Below are positions 39,643 to 48,572 of a DNA stretch of 64,000 nt, piece after piece. Each line of letters begins with the position of its first letter. Within the stretch, counting starts at the first letter, position 1. Under the pieces are notes generated by a model that saw nothing but the letters and a program-made list of their open reading frames with translations, did no database searches and was not told the DNA's origin. Made by a program: the position numbers and the translations under genes. The stretch covers positions 1,274,147 through 1,338,146 of the forward strand of contig JAGYXB010000460.1 in assembly GCA_022495005.1 (NCBI GenBank). The letters are read 5' to 3'. The stretch is from Rhyacophila brunnea. Lineage: Eukaryota > Arthropoda > Insecta > Trichoptera > Rhyacophilidae.

Positions 39643-40200
39643 AAAATCGATTTGACATTAATACGCAATCATTCCGACCGAAAAACAATCTGTAATTGTT
39701 TTAAACATTTTCATTGATTAATTTGTTAATTTACACATTAGAAAATGAGAGATTTACCAATTATTTTTTTATTTGTATTTATGAAATTCATAAAAGAAAT
39801 CGTATAACTTGTGTTGTTTTCACTGCTGTATCATTCTATGCAAGTCTACATATCAATAACACAAAATTATGGGATTATTGGAAGACATTACGAGAATCGT
39901 AACTTTTCACTTTTGACAGCTCGACTTTTTTATTCGTTCGTTGATCAGTAGCAGAGCATAGACAAATCGGACGATTTATTGTCCTCGGACTTTTGGCTCG
40001 CCAATGGAGCGCTGGCAATAGATTTTACGGCATCGTGTGTAAACGGATTGGCACATACGGGTGTCATAGAATCTATGCCCACGCCTCTGTCATAGATTTT
40101 TTTGACATATATCTGCTTATGTGTAAACGGAATGGCATAGATATGATCATAGACACGAAAACGCTCTTGTCACATATGTGCCCAATTGTCACATAGTCTA
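39643..40200. repeat. Left arm of a large composite inverted repeat
   Basis: Three consecutive blocks have inverted counterparts to the right. 39643-39905 (GATTTGACATTAATACGCAA and GATTAATTTGTTAATTTA) pairs with 43603-43860. 39909-40013 (AGACAAATCGGACGATT) pairs with 42945-43056. 40035-40200 (CACGAAAACGCTCTTGTCAC) pairs with 41847-42047. Identity by eye is moderate, so the structure is old. Confidence 0.7.
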
Positions 40201-40345
40201 TTTGAACCTGTTGGTCGAATTTGTCTGAATTAAGGGCATTGTAAAATTTGGAGATTTCTTCACGACGATGCAATTCTCTTGAATCAGTGTCACACTGCAG
40301 ATCAATAATCTCAAGTTGTAGCTCTGTCGGTACACTATCAATATC
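40200..40345 (-). pseudogene. hAT transposase C-terminal fragment
   Basis: The minus strand reads VPTELQLEIIDLQCDTD followed by EEISKFYNALNSDKF. The L-Q-L-E-I-I-D-L-Q-C-D block is characteristic of the C-terminal half of hAT transposases of the ZBED/GTF2IRD2 type. A stop lies just upstream (FQ, stop). Coding similarity ends at 40200, exactly where one inverted repeat block starts, so the gene was cut there. The dimerisation and catalytic regions are absent. Confidence 0.75.
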
Positions 40346-40529
40346 TATTGAAATCGATGTTCAACGTAGAAAATAGTGGTTACATAGTGTGCGACAAGAC
40401 GCAAGGAAGACGTACTGAGATAATACATTTACGAAACAACAAATTCTTCAAATTTTAATCTATTGTCAATATTTTTTTAAAAATTATAAAAAAAGTTATT
40501 CGTAATTAGAAGTACAATTAATGATGGCG

Positions 40530-40617
40530 GGCCGCAAAAAAATACCCGGCGGGCCACATGCGGCCGGCGGGCCACATGCGGCCCGCGGGCCGCAGTTTGC
40601 CCTCCCCTGTCCTACAG
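40530..40617. mobile_element. hAT-type terminus with an 18-bp tandem repeat
   Basis: The sequence ends CAGTTTGCCCTCCCCTG at 40609, the inverse of a CAGGGGAGGGCAAACTG hAT end. It is preceded by two copies of GGCGGGCCACATGCGGCC. The following octamer TCCTACAG would be one target-duplication copy, but the other copy was not found nearby. It is probably the end of the element whose transposase fragment lies at 40200-40345. Confidence 0.6.
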
Positions 40618-41129
40618 TATTCCTTTCCTGGTAAGGATATGCTTACACCTCCACGTGGTCAATCTGGACAGTATTGTTTATTTTTTATTGAAAACAATTA
40701 GTCATAACTCGGCTCAAAATCTCGGTTTCATTGCATTGTATAAATTCAATAAAGCCAAGATTTTAAAATATGTGTATTATTTACAAAATACAGTACAACA
40801 GTTAATACAACAGGTAATGTTGAGTTGTGAATTAATTTGTTTGTTGTTCAAGATTAATCCAATATAAAAATATACTGTATGAATGACGTTCCAGCGTATT
40901 AAAATTTATCATACCTTGAAATTCGGGAACAAATTATTTCGCTTAGCACATGTTCAATTACAATAACAATTGACAATATTGACAAAGAGAAGCTTTCTTG
41001 CATGTTACACTGGTTACAAATGTATTTATGTATAATGATTATTAATTTTAAATATATGATACTTTTAGTAAGTGTATTTTTAGGAGAGAATTTACTTAAT
41101 ATCTTTTATATCATATTTACAAGATCTTA
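40618..41129. other. AT-rich sequence, nothing recognised
   Basis: No gene or clear repeat seen. Confidence 0.45.
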
Positions 41130-41390
41130 AATATACAACACCCACGATGGTCGCGCGGCTTAAGTGTCGGCCTATAGTGTCGTTGGTCCCAGGTTCGAAT
41201 CCTGGGTCTGGCAAGTACACATATTGTGTATCAGAGTATGTACCTAATAGGTAGGGCAAGTGGTTGAGATCCATTTCTCGTAAAAACAAAAAAATCTGTT
41301 AATACTACTCTGTGGAGGCCCATATGATTTTATTAGGATCGGACATGGTCGATAAAAAAAGAATTTATCTATGGTCTTGTAATTTCTTTA
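41130..41390 (+). mobile_element. tRNA-derived SINE
   Basis: The head contains an A-box-like GATGGTCGCGCGGCTTAAG and a perfect B box GGTTCGAATCC at 41192-41202, spaced as in a tRNA gene. The region around the B box can form a T-arm (CCCAGGTTCGAATCCTGGG). The anticodon arm cannot be folded convincingly, and a non-tRNA body follows (to about 41390), so this is a SINE rather than a tRNA gene. Pol III would transcribe it from the internal boxes. Confidence 0.75.
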
Positions 41391-41689
41391 CCCATAAAAC
41401 GGTTAAGGCGAAGTCTTCACTGAGCCTTTTTTAAAGAGGCACCTAGCGGAAAAATACGAAGCTTGCAATTTGAGACATTTTTTTGATAATTTACAATTTC
41501 AACTGTATTAATGAATAAATATGTATCTGAAAACATTAAAAATAAAAATATTTTTTATTTTAAGTCAAAGACAATAAAATATATGTAATGATAGGGTGCG
41601 GACCGATAGAACAAATTCACATTTTATTACATTTTTTACAATTGTATTTTTACAAAAGGCAGAGAGATGCGCCTCTGGTGTAAATAATG
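41391..41689. other. AT-rich sequence between SINE and MADF fragment
   Basis: No gene seen. Confidence 0.4.
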
Positions 41690-41822
41690 TCTTGTTGATA
41701 TGCGGATTCATTCCCCTTTATAAAACGCTGCTGTCTCTTTGGAAAATCAAGTCCAAGGAGTATTCCGATCGGAACAAAAAGAATGATGCGTATGAAATAG
41801 TCAGTAAGTTTTTTAAACCAAT
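41690..41822 (+). pseudogene. Truncated MADF-domain fragment
   Basis: The plus strand reads LLSLWKIKSKEYSDRNKKND followed by AYEIVSKFF. This matches the N-terminal half of a MADF domain, where an L-W-x-I-K-S-x-E-Y-S-D-R block is followed by A-Y-x-x-x. The C-terminal half (the VKKKIxxLR helix) is missing; sequence homology stops near 41822, just before an inverted repeat block begins at 41847. It is not the same copy as the minus-strand MADF exon at 38765-39101. Probably part of an old transposon or retroposed gene. Confidence 0.55.
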
Positions 41823-41846
41823 AAACTATATCTATACCAAATAGAC

Positions 41847-42047
41847 TATATGACGATCGGGCACATAATATATGCTAAGAGCGTTTTAGTGTCTATGATC
41901 AAATCTATACCATTCCGACATATTATGCATACATATTGTATGACAGCTATGACATCCTATTTACATTCTGTGACACCCTGTGACACAGGACGCCAACATA
42001 AGAAACGGGTTTTTCGACATAATATATTATGACCGATTGTCATAGAG
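41847..42047. repeat. Innermost right arm of the composite inverted repeat
   Basis: Contains GGGCACATAATATATGCTAA, GAGCGTTTTAGTGTCTATGA and TCTATACCATTCCG, the inverse (with mismatches) of 40035-40200. Confidence 0.65.
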
Positions 42048-42064
42048 TGTATTTGAAGCATAAT

Positions 42065-42385
42065 GTTAAATAGTAATTTATCCTTTTGCTATTACAAAAT
42101 CATTTCTTAGTAGGTATTTGAAATATAATCTTTTCATGACGATAACATGCAGTTAATAATACTTAAGTACATACCAAATTAATTATATAATTTCCAACCA
42201 GCTGTATAATTATTATAATAATATGTCTGTCATCTGTATCATTGTTAAACTGTTGAAATTTTTGAATTAATGATTTTTAAAAGCTATTGATCAGAGAACT
42301 ATAATCAGTTTTTTGGAGTAATTGAAATAATGTAAAATCCTAACGTAATTCACAAATTTCATTGTATAATATTATAGTCGTCGAT
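42065..42385 (+). repeat. Dispersed repeat, copy 1 (partner at 54113-54415)
   Basis: Starts AATAGTAATTTATCC and shares long blocks with the partner: GAAATATAATCTTTTCATGA, AATAATACTTAAG, ACATACCAAATTAATT, TTTCCAACCAG and CTGTTGAAATT. The copies have the same orientation and are about 12 kb apart, on either side of the RTE/LTR nest. Confidence 0.8.
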
Positions 42386-42449
42386 GAAACTAGAAAATGT
42401 GTGACTCCATTTTAAACGAAAATTGACTTTGAATGCCATCTAGTGGCCG

Positions 42450-42620
42450 TTGTTAATATTTCCCGTCTTGCAAATGTGTCGCTACATTTCAAAACCAGCC
42501 ATGTCCATAATGGATGAAAAGGAGAAAAACGGCTTTTATGTTTCCTTGTGTACACGGTCATAAAGATGAAAGTTTATATTATTGCGATTATAGAATGTTA
42601 AAAACTAATGTTAATGATGT
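42450..42620 (-). repeat. Dispersed repeat, copy 2 (inverted partner at 33165-33345)
   Basis: Contains GTCCATAATGGATGAA, AGAAAAACGG and TGAAAGTTTATATTATTG, the inverse of the blocks at 33165-33345. Confidence 0.6.
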
Positions 42621-42944
42621 AATTCCATAAAAAATCTAACATTGTTAAACCATGGATGATTAAACTCCATAACCATTTATGTTTGTATACAATTCTATGA
42701 TAACCATGATGTTTTTGTCTCCTGCAAAACTTGTGTACGCTCTCAATTTTAACTCGACTCTAAATACAGTTGTAAGTACCTAGATGTTTTTAAAAATACG
42801 TTGATAATTAATAATTTGTGGGTTTATATACATTTTGTGGAAACATTGTACAGCAAAGAACTAATACTTATCTAAAAGAATAACCAATTTACAGTAATTT
42901 ATTATGAATTGTCTTTTTCTTTATTTATACTAGCCGCTCCATTG

Positions 42945-43860
42945 ACGAGCGAAGTCTGAGGACAATGAATCGTCCGATTTGTCTATGGTTTGCTACTGAC
43001 TGAGTATAGTATATTAGTCTATGTGACTGAGTAAAAAGGTCGAGCTTTGACAGTTGAGATAGTTAGGCCATCCTCCCACGGCGCAACTTATGTCAGTCGG
43101 AACTGAAACTAAAATTCCAGCCAGTATCTAGCTAATGTATTTCAATGGCGGCTCGCTGACGGCGAGACTGGAATCTCTCAGCTTCAAAACGGTCGCGAAG
43201 AGACGCGACATGCTAGTCGCGCGGTCTTTGAAGTTTCCAGTCACCGTAAAACAGTGGTACCAACATCATTAGATTCGGTGAAAAATCATATTTTTTACCA
43301 AAATTGGTCACACTGCGAACATGTGTCATGCTATAAAAATCATTAACAACCCAAAACGTAAAAAGTACAAGATAAGAAAAATTGAAATAGCTTAATTGTA
43401 ATCGAATAAACGCAGCAGCGTGCGTGTTGTCGGTTTTTGTACAAAACAGCTGATGGTTCAGTTTGACAGTTTGAGGTTATGTGATTATTATTTCAAGTGG
43501 TTTCAGTAGCGCCGTGTGCGAAGCATCACATTGGCCAGTTTATGAGTTCCTTCACAAACCAGTTCTGTCAGATTTCAGTTGCGCCGTGGGAGGAGGGCCT
43601 TAAACAAATCGTAAAGAATTCTGTTATTTATATGTGGATTTGCATAAAATAATGTAGCAGTGAGAATAACACAAGTTTTACGTTTCTTTTTAAGAATTTC
43701 ATACATCCAAATTGTTAATGAAATTGATAAATTTCTCATTTTCTAATATCTAAATTAACAAATTAATCAATAAAAATGTTTAAAATAATTCTTACAGCTT
43801 TTTTCAGTACTAATCATTGCGTATTAATGTCAAATCGAATTTACTTTGACAAGCGAATCT
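42945..43860. repeat. Outer right arm of the composite inverted repeat
   Basis: 42945-43056 (AATCGTCCGATTTGTCTATG) and 43603-43860 (TAAATTAACAAATTAATC and GCGTATTAATGTCAAATCGA) are the inverse of 39909-40013 and 39643-39905. They were contiguous before a 534-bp MITE entered at 43066. Confidence 0.7.
43063..43602. mobile_element. PIF/Harbinger-type MITE, 534 bp, TTA target duplication
   Basis: Starts GGCCATCCTCCCACGGCGCA at 43066 and ends with the inverse TGCGCCGTGGGAGGAGGGCC at 43599. Terminal inverted repeats are about 23 bp with one mismatch. TTA flanks both sides (43063-43065 and 43600-43602). A 3-bp TTA/TAA duplication is typical of PIF/Harbinger. The uninterrupted partner arm at about 39890-39910 shows the empty site. 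No coding capacity. Confidence 0.85.
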
Positions 43861-43929
43861 TGTAATTAAATGATGATTTAATTTATAATTTCAATTAAAA
43901 ATAATACAGCATTTTTTAAGCTAATAAAC

Positions 43930-44351
43930 CCTTCATCATCAGCCGGGGTCAATCCACTACTGGATGAAGGCCTCCTCAAGCTTTCTCCAGCTCTCTCGGT
44001 CCTGTGTCGCTCGCTGCCACGTATTTCCGCCGAACTTTACCAGTTCGTCAATCCAGCGGCTTTTAAGGCGACTCTGTGGCCGTTTCGTACCCCTTGGGTA
44101 CCATTGGATGATGGCATTTGTCCAGCGGCCGTCCTTTCGGCGAGCAATGTGCCCCGCCCATCTCCATTTCAGCTGTTTGGCAACGTCTATTACATCGCGT
44201 ACGCTTGTCTGCTTCCTAACCCATTCGTTTCTCTTACGGTCCTTTCGCATGATGTCCAACATGCACCTCTCTATGCCTCGCTGTGTGACTCTTAGCCTTT
44301 GGACATCTCTCGTGTTGAGGGTCCACGTCTCGCAGCCATAGGTGAGCACGG
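43930..44351 (-). pseudogene. RTE-type LINE, 3' part of a split copy
   Basis: Minus-strand reading frame (start of the segment at about 44349, stop at 43957): LTYGCETWTLNTRDVQRLR, then ERCMLDIMRKDRKRNEWVRK, WRWAGHIARR and EEAFIQ. This is the C-terminal region of an RTE-clade reverse transcriptase. The element ends just past the stop with WIDPG and a GATGATGA run, as is usual for RTE 3' ends. It is the continuation of 51406-54040, separated from it only by LTR element A: the codons ALPV|LTYG join exactly when A and one ACGG are removed. Confidence 0.9.
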
Positions 44352-45004
44352 TGATACACCCCTGTTACAGGCGGGCTTCTCTCGGTGTAAAATAATCATT
44401 TAGTAGTCATAAGTCGAAACGTAACCCTGACCTCTAGAAACGGCTTCATAAAACATCTAATCTGATTCCTTGCTCAACTACGTATTTTTTTTTATTCATA
44501 AGTAAAGGCCTTCGTCCGGTGTGTGAAAATCATATACTAGGCGGAAGTGTAATTAAGATAAATTTAATTTGATTTAAAAAGTATAAATGATGATGGATGA
44601 AAGAGATAATTTTAAGACTAAATATAATGTATAAAATATAAGTATTTAAATCTAATAAATTTTGCCGGCAACGTTAAAATCTCCGCGCGCCTGCGTCGAG
44701 GTGGTCCTCGTGATTCGGCAAATCAAAAGGATCACGCGATAAAATTTGGCCAATCACGAGAGTCCTTTTTGCTGGTGAAAAAAAGTTAGTAAGCGTCCCT
44801 TTTCCAACACGTACGGACCTGCGAAACTTATTCTAAAAACAAAATATATAAACCTGTAAAAAATTTAAAATATAAGATAATACCAAGTTACGCACGAGAC
44901 AGACGTGGTTTCATTTAATTTCTCCTCAATTTAAAATATCTTTTTTTTGTGAATCCGGGGTTCGATGGACACCTGAGCTAGCCGCTGGAACCCTGGATAT
45001 CTCA
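44352..45004 (+). repeat. 5' LTR of element A
   Basis: 653 bp, nearly identical to 50759-51405. Starts TGATACACCCCTGTTACAGG, ends CCCTGGATATCTCA. Contains AATAAA-type and TATATAAA motifs (about 44849) that could serve as polyadenylation and promoter signals. Confidence 0.9.
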
Positions 45005-45006
45005 AA

Positions 45007-45024
45007 TGGCACCCTGGCAACATG
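45007..45024 (+). promoter_or_regulatory. Primer-binding-site candidate of element A
   Basis: TGGCACCCTGGCAACATG begins with the TGG that pairs with a tRNA 3' CCA, two bases after the LTR end. The cognate tRNA was not identified. Confidence 0.55.
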
Positions 45025-45243
45025 AGGCTTGGAAAACGCATGGTTTTCCCGAAAAAACACCCTGCTCAGCTCTAAAAATCTAATTAAAGTGTTCTACATC
45101 TAGAGTCTAGACCATAGAACAACTGGTAACTATCGAGTTCCAGGCGCCTGAAGTGCCTAGGACCATGTACCAGGGAAACCAAGGACATGGCCATGAGCGC
45201 CCTAGAACTCCTAGAAATGTGAGGCCAGGCGGGTGGCACAACA

Positions 45244-45438
45244 ATGCCACCTGCACGAAATGGTACGGAGTATCCGACCGGAAGTAAAACGGAAGAAGGA
45301 GAGACATGGAGGAGGCGCCGCGAGTCGTCTTGGAGCAAGAAGACACTGGATCTTGCGGATGCCCCCCTACCATGGATATTCGAAGGAGCGGGTGCAAAAG
45401 ACGTGAATTTAGTGGAAATAGTGAATGTTCAAGTGTGA
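45244..45438 (+). pseudogene. Short open frame in element A, unknown
   Basis: 64 codons starting MPPARNGTEYPTG and containing the charged stretch ETWRRRRESSW. The frame upstream has a stop. The position (after LTR and primer site) would fit a decayed gag-like start, but there is no recognisable gag motif. Coding status uncertain. Confidence 0.3.
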
Positions 45439-45543
45439 ACTCTCGTCAAGCACATACTAAGTTGTATTATTAGTACTAGTATATAAACGATGCATCAAAC
45501 GCAAAGCAAAGTTGATTTAGAATGATTTTAGATATGTAATGAA

Positions 45544-45693
45544 ATGCCGTCCGCAAAAGTAACAAAAAAAATACACGCCGTCGATTCGTACAACGACCAG
45601 TGGCGTGGAGTAAATGTAAATCCGCGCGGTAAAAGAGTACCTCGACGCTCGGAAATATTAAATTCAAAACCAATTATAACGCCACGTCGGTAA
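45544..45693 (+). CDS. 49-residue basic peptide in element A, unknown
   Basis: Starts MPSAKVTKKIHAVDSYND and ends with a PRR; more than a fifth of residues are Lys or Arg. It stops immediately before a strong hairpin (45699-45797). It could be the N-terminal remnant of a nucleic-acid-binding structural protein or a chance frame. No family recognised. Confidence 0.3.
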   Translation: MPSAKVTKKIHAVDSYNDQWRGVNVNPRGKRVPRRSEILNSKPIITPRR

Positions 45694-45698
45694 AGCGT

Positions 45699-45797
45699 CA
45701 ATTACATTGAGCTTCTTTACGAGCTGTTTGTTGGCGACTTTACAGGCAGATTATAAATTCGCCAACAAATAGCTCGTAAAGAAGCTCAATGTAATTG
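45699..45797. repeat. Near-perfect hairpin, 39-bp arms, 21-nt loop
   Basis: Arms 45699-45737 and 45759-45797 are inverted copies beginning CAATTACATTGAGCTTCTTT. They differ at one position, which would be a G-U pair in plus-strand RNA. The hairpin is inside element A and directly downstream of a 49-codon frame. Origin unknown: local inverted duplication, tiny transposon, or structured RNA. Confidence 0.85.
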
Positions 45798-46038
45798 AAG
45801 CTTAAGACGAAATACGACGAATCAACTTTGCTCGGCGAGCTGATTAGTTATAAGAAATATTGTTAAAAAATATATATATATATACATATATAATAATGTT
45901 TGAAAGGATGTACTTTTGTGAAATGACCTCGAAACTATTTCTTTCAGAGTCGACACTGGCGAGATTACCAAAGAATCCTCAAATCTAAAATAAATGATAA
46001 CGCCTCGCATATCATTAGAAAAATATATACAGTATTAT

Positions 46039-46545
46039 TGAGGATGGAAGGAAGTCCGCAGACAAGTGCGATGTGTCAATAGTAGTTAGTTACAGTTAAG
46101 AAAACCTAGAAATAAGTACATCTTAATAACTAATCTTAAAGTGCATTGAAAACCTAAAATTTACAACAATATAAATATTTTACAATCAGTAAAACTCGGC
46201 CGTGCGAACCGACATATGAGCATTTCCCCGCAGGCCGAAGGAATGCTTACGTGTCGGGTTTCATTTGGCGTATCGCAGGAATTAACAAGTAAATAGGGCA
46301 TTTCTGCTACTTTGTCGTGAGAAATCCATTATTTAAATTGTGTCATAGTCAAATTTTGCAGACAAAATTCTAAGAAACAATCCACGGTGTGGGAAACTGA
46401 CAGCGGTCAATCAAGCGACGCCGTGTTTGATATTCCTTTGTCTACCTTTGCTATTTAAACCAATGACACAATACGACAAGGAACTAGTCTCTTCAAATCG
46501 TCCAAACGAATAACACGCTTCTCGCTCCGGCGTAAAAGAATTACT
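46039..46545 (+). repeat. 5' LTR of element B, 3'-truncated
   Basis: Matches 48573-49080 with roughly ten substitutions by eye. Similarity stops inside the region TCTCGCT...GTAAA, about 170 bp short of the full LTR. Contains CTATTTAAACC, a likely TATA-like element. Confidence 0.85.
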
Positions 46546-46647
46546 TTTCGTTGGAGCGAGAACCCGCCGCGTTCAACCACAACGCCGTCTTTGCGTTCAG
46601 TCACCGAGTTCGATCTCCACATCACTCCGTGACCTGTCAACGTCACG

Positions 46648-47252
46648 ATGTATAAAACCAGAGGATCCGCTGCCACATCCAGCACCATGGAGGAGGACAC
46701 CGCATCTGGATACCAAACATCGACGACGACAGCGCACCAACACTCACCAGTCGCATCACCGATTTCATCACCTTGGCCCGATGACAGCTGCTCATCAACG
46801 TCACAGGACAGTTCCGACAGCGGCCCCATCAGACTTGGAGCCCCGGAGAGTCCTGACTGCAGCATCATCAGACCCAGCTCGCCTAATGACTCCGACAACC
46901 CAACCTGGTCGTCATCAGGAGCTGTCAACTTCCACCAAGTGATAATCGCCAGGATGGAACGACTGGTCGCCGGACTTCGACGTGTTGCCGCACAAGACAA
47001 CACACACCAAGCCGCTAAGGATTCACATCCTTGCGCCCGTCAGCCACATTAATCCAGCCGCCAGCGCAGCCGAATCACCGGAGCCCTGTGGACTCCTCAG
47101 CAAATCTGGAGGAGGCAGTTTCGGTGCCGCCAGCAGCTGGACCAAACACCACCAGCGTCACGACGGAGAGCCCAAGGCAGCCCGCTTTGGCCACCGTCGC
47201 CCGCCGGTTGGTGTGCGCAGACGGGATGCTAACTTCGCCCAGGCAAGTTTAA
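46648..47252 (+). pseudogene. Ser/Pro/Thr-rich gag-position ORF of element B, frameshifted
   Basis: Begins MYKTRGSAATSSTMEEDTAS after an upstream in-frame stop. It stays open to 47052 (134 codons): an acidic, Ser/Pro-rich, probably disordered N-terminus followed by VNFHQVIIARMERLVAGLRR, a likely helix. A second frame from about 47031 continues in similar style (SATLIQPPAQPNHRSPVDSS, SVPPAAGPNTTSVT) to a stop at 47252, suggesting one frameshift near 47030. A possible splice donor GCAAGT follows at 47243. The position suits gag, but no major homology region or zinc knuckle is visible. Function unknown. Confidence 0.45.
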
Positions 47253-48246
47253 GGTTTTTCCTACACACGTACATACGCAATTAACATAGTACAAACCCAC
47301 GCATTTAAATTCATTGGCAAACCTAGAATATAACCCGACTTTCATCCCTAAGGCAATTTTACTCAAAGAAACTATTCTAAACAATAGATAGTTTTCTGAT
47401 GATGAGTAATTGGCTTAGGCGACTTTTGATATTTCCACAACCCTAGACTTCTCATTCAATCAAACATTTTTGCAAACCTCTCAGTAGTTCAATTTTTGTT
47501 CTTTCTTGAACTACCCCCACTGCTTTCTGTTACGCACATACAGAAGATATGTTCTAACAGAGCAGCCCTCTTAGCCCTGTGAAACTCACTCACAGCTAAG
47601 ACGCTCTTTTCCTCACTTCTGCGGACATCGCAAGTTGGAAAACGCAAACGCAAAATGTTTTCATTGACTCCTCAAGTTTACCCGGATGCATATCAAATAC
47701 AAGTCTCAACATTGATTCTACCAGCAATGTACACACCTACATTCATTTGCCCCAATTCATTAAAATGCCATGTACATGTTCATTCAGTATTTACAAAAAC
47801 GCAAAACAAGGAAAAATCTAAAGCAAACCGAAGCAAGTTTCAAGTTTCAACTCAATACCACTTCAAGACAACCGTTTCAATTGCTCAAAGAAACAATGGA
47901 TAAGCACGAGAAAGATCCTGACACCGTGAGAAATTGTGTAACACGAGCCGGTACGCGTACACTTTCCAGACCGTCTGGGTCAGTAGAACAAACATGGTTA
48001 ACGACATCAGGCACGCGCCGAACAATGCAATGAGTGTCGTGTTACAAAACAGCACGCGGAGTATCCAATTTCAAAACAGCAACGTAGCGATTGCAAGGAC
48101 ACACATCGACCTAGAATGTAGGTCAGTGGCGTATGAAATACAGAAAATGCAGGCATAAACAATTCATACATAATAAATACGGAGAACTCAACTGGATTAT
48201 TCAGTATTTAACAATCGTCATCACCAGGAGACACCAGCATACGAAA
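47253..48246 (+). other. Element B interior, decayed or non-coding
   Basis: Frames of 70-90 codons overlap at 47655-48158 (for example one containing TVWVSRTNMVNDIRHAPNNA), but none has a known motif, and they shift between frames. Reverse transcriptase and integrase are absent. Probably remnants of structural or 3' genes left after deletion of pol. Confidence 0.5.
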
Positions 48247-48498
48247 ATGGGTGCACAACAGACAAAGGAAGAGTTCATCGTCGCTCAAACTGCGTCAGGG
48301 GGGGCAATTTCCAATGACACATCGACAGGCCAACTGTCATGGGCAACGCTTGCCTTGATTATCGTCATCATCGCCGCAGTTACCAGCTACCTGCTATGGA
48401 CAAATTGCAAAAAGCATATCACCAAAAGAGTCATCAAGGACATGAGAGCAGACGTCCCGGGATGCAGACCACCGCGACATCCACCGAGACAGATGTGA
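48247..48498 (+). CDS. Predicted N-myristoylated single-pass membrane protein of element B
   Basis: 83 codons without a lesion, ending 62 bases before the polypurine tract. The N-terminus MGAQQTKEE fits the N-myristoylation pattern (Gly2, small Ala3, Thr6, Lys7). A Gly/Ser/Thr-rich stretch follows. Residues 32-51 (WATLALIIVIIAAVTSYLLW) form one clear membrane segment, and a basic tail after it (CKKHITKRVIK) suggests the C-terminus is cytosolic; the end is Pro/Arg-rich. The place, after pol and before the 3' LTR, is where env-like or accessory genes sit. I recall similar small proteins from other insect LTR elements, but this is unverified. Its role (membrane targeting of particles, for example) is inference. 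Confidence 0.65.
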   Translation: MGAQQTKEEFIVAQTASGGAISNDTSTGQLSWATLALIIVIIAAVTSYLLWTNCKKHITKRVIKDMRADVPGCRPPRHPPRQM

Positions 48499-48560
48499 TA
48501 GGACCTTCCAGCGACCACCTCTACCTACTTTCATTGCGATCTACGTGCCGCATATCGCTG

Positions 48561-48572
48561 GAAGGGGGGTAA
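48561..48572 (+). promoter_or_regulatory. Polypurine tract of element B
   Basis: GAAGGGGGGTAA lies immediately before the TG of the 3' LTR, the plus-strand priming site expected there. Confidence 0.8.

Noticed and set aside
39217..39717. Several short overlapping open frames on both strands
   Set aside because: They fall in the arms of a fold-back element and repeat each other because the arms are inverted copies.
41146..41217. A tRNA gene
   Set aside because: A and B boxes are present, but the acceptor and anticodon arms cannot be folded and a longer repeat body follows. A SINE is the better call.
46455..47003. A 182-codon minus-strand frame in element B
   Set aside because: It is antisense to the Ser/Pro-rich plus-strand ORF and crosses into the LTR. 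Element orientation is fixed by the polypurine tract.
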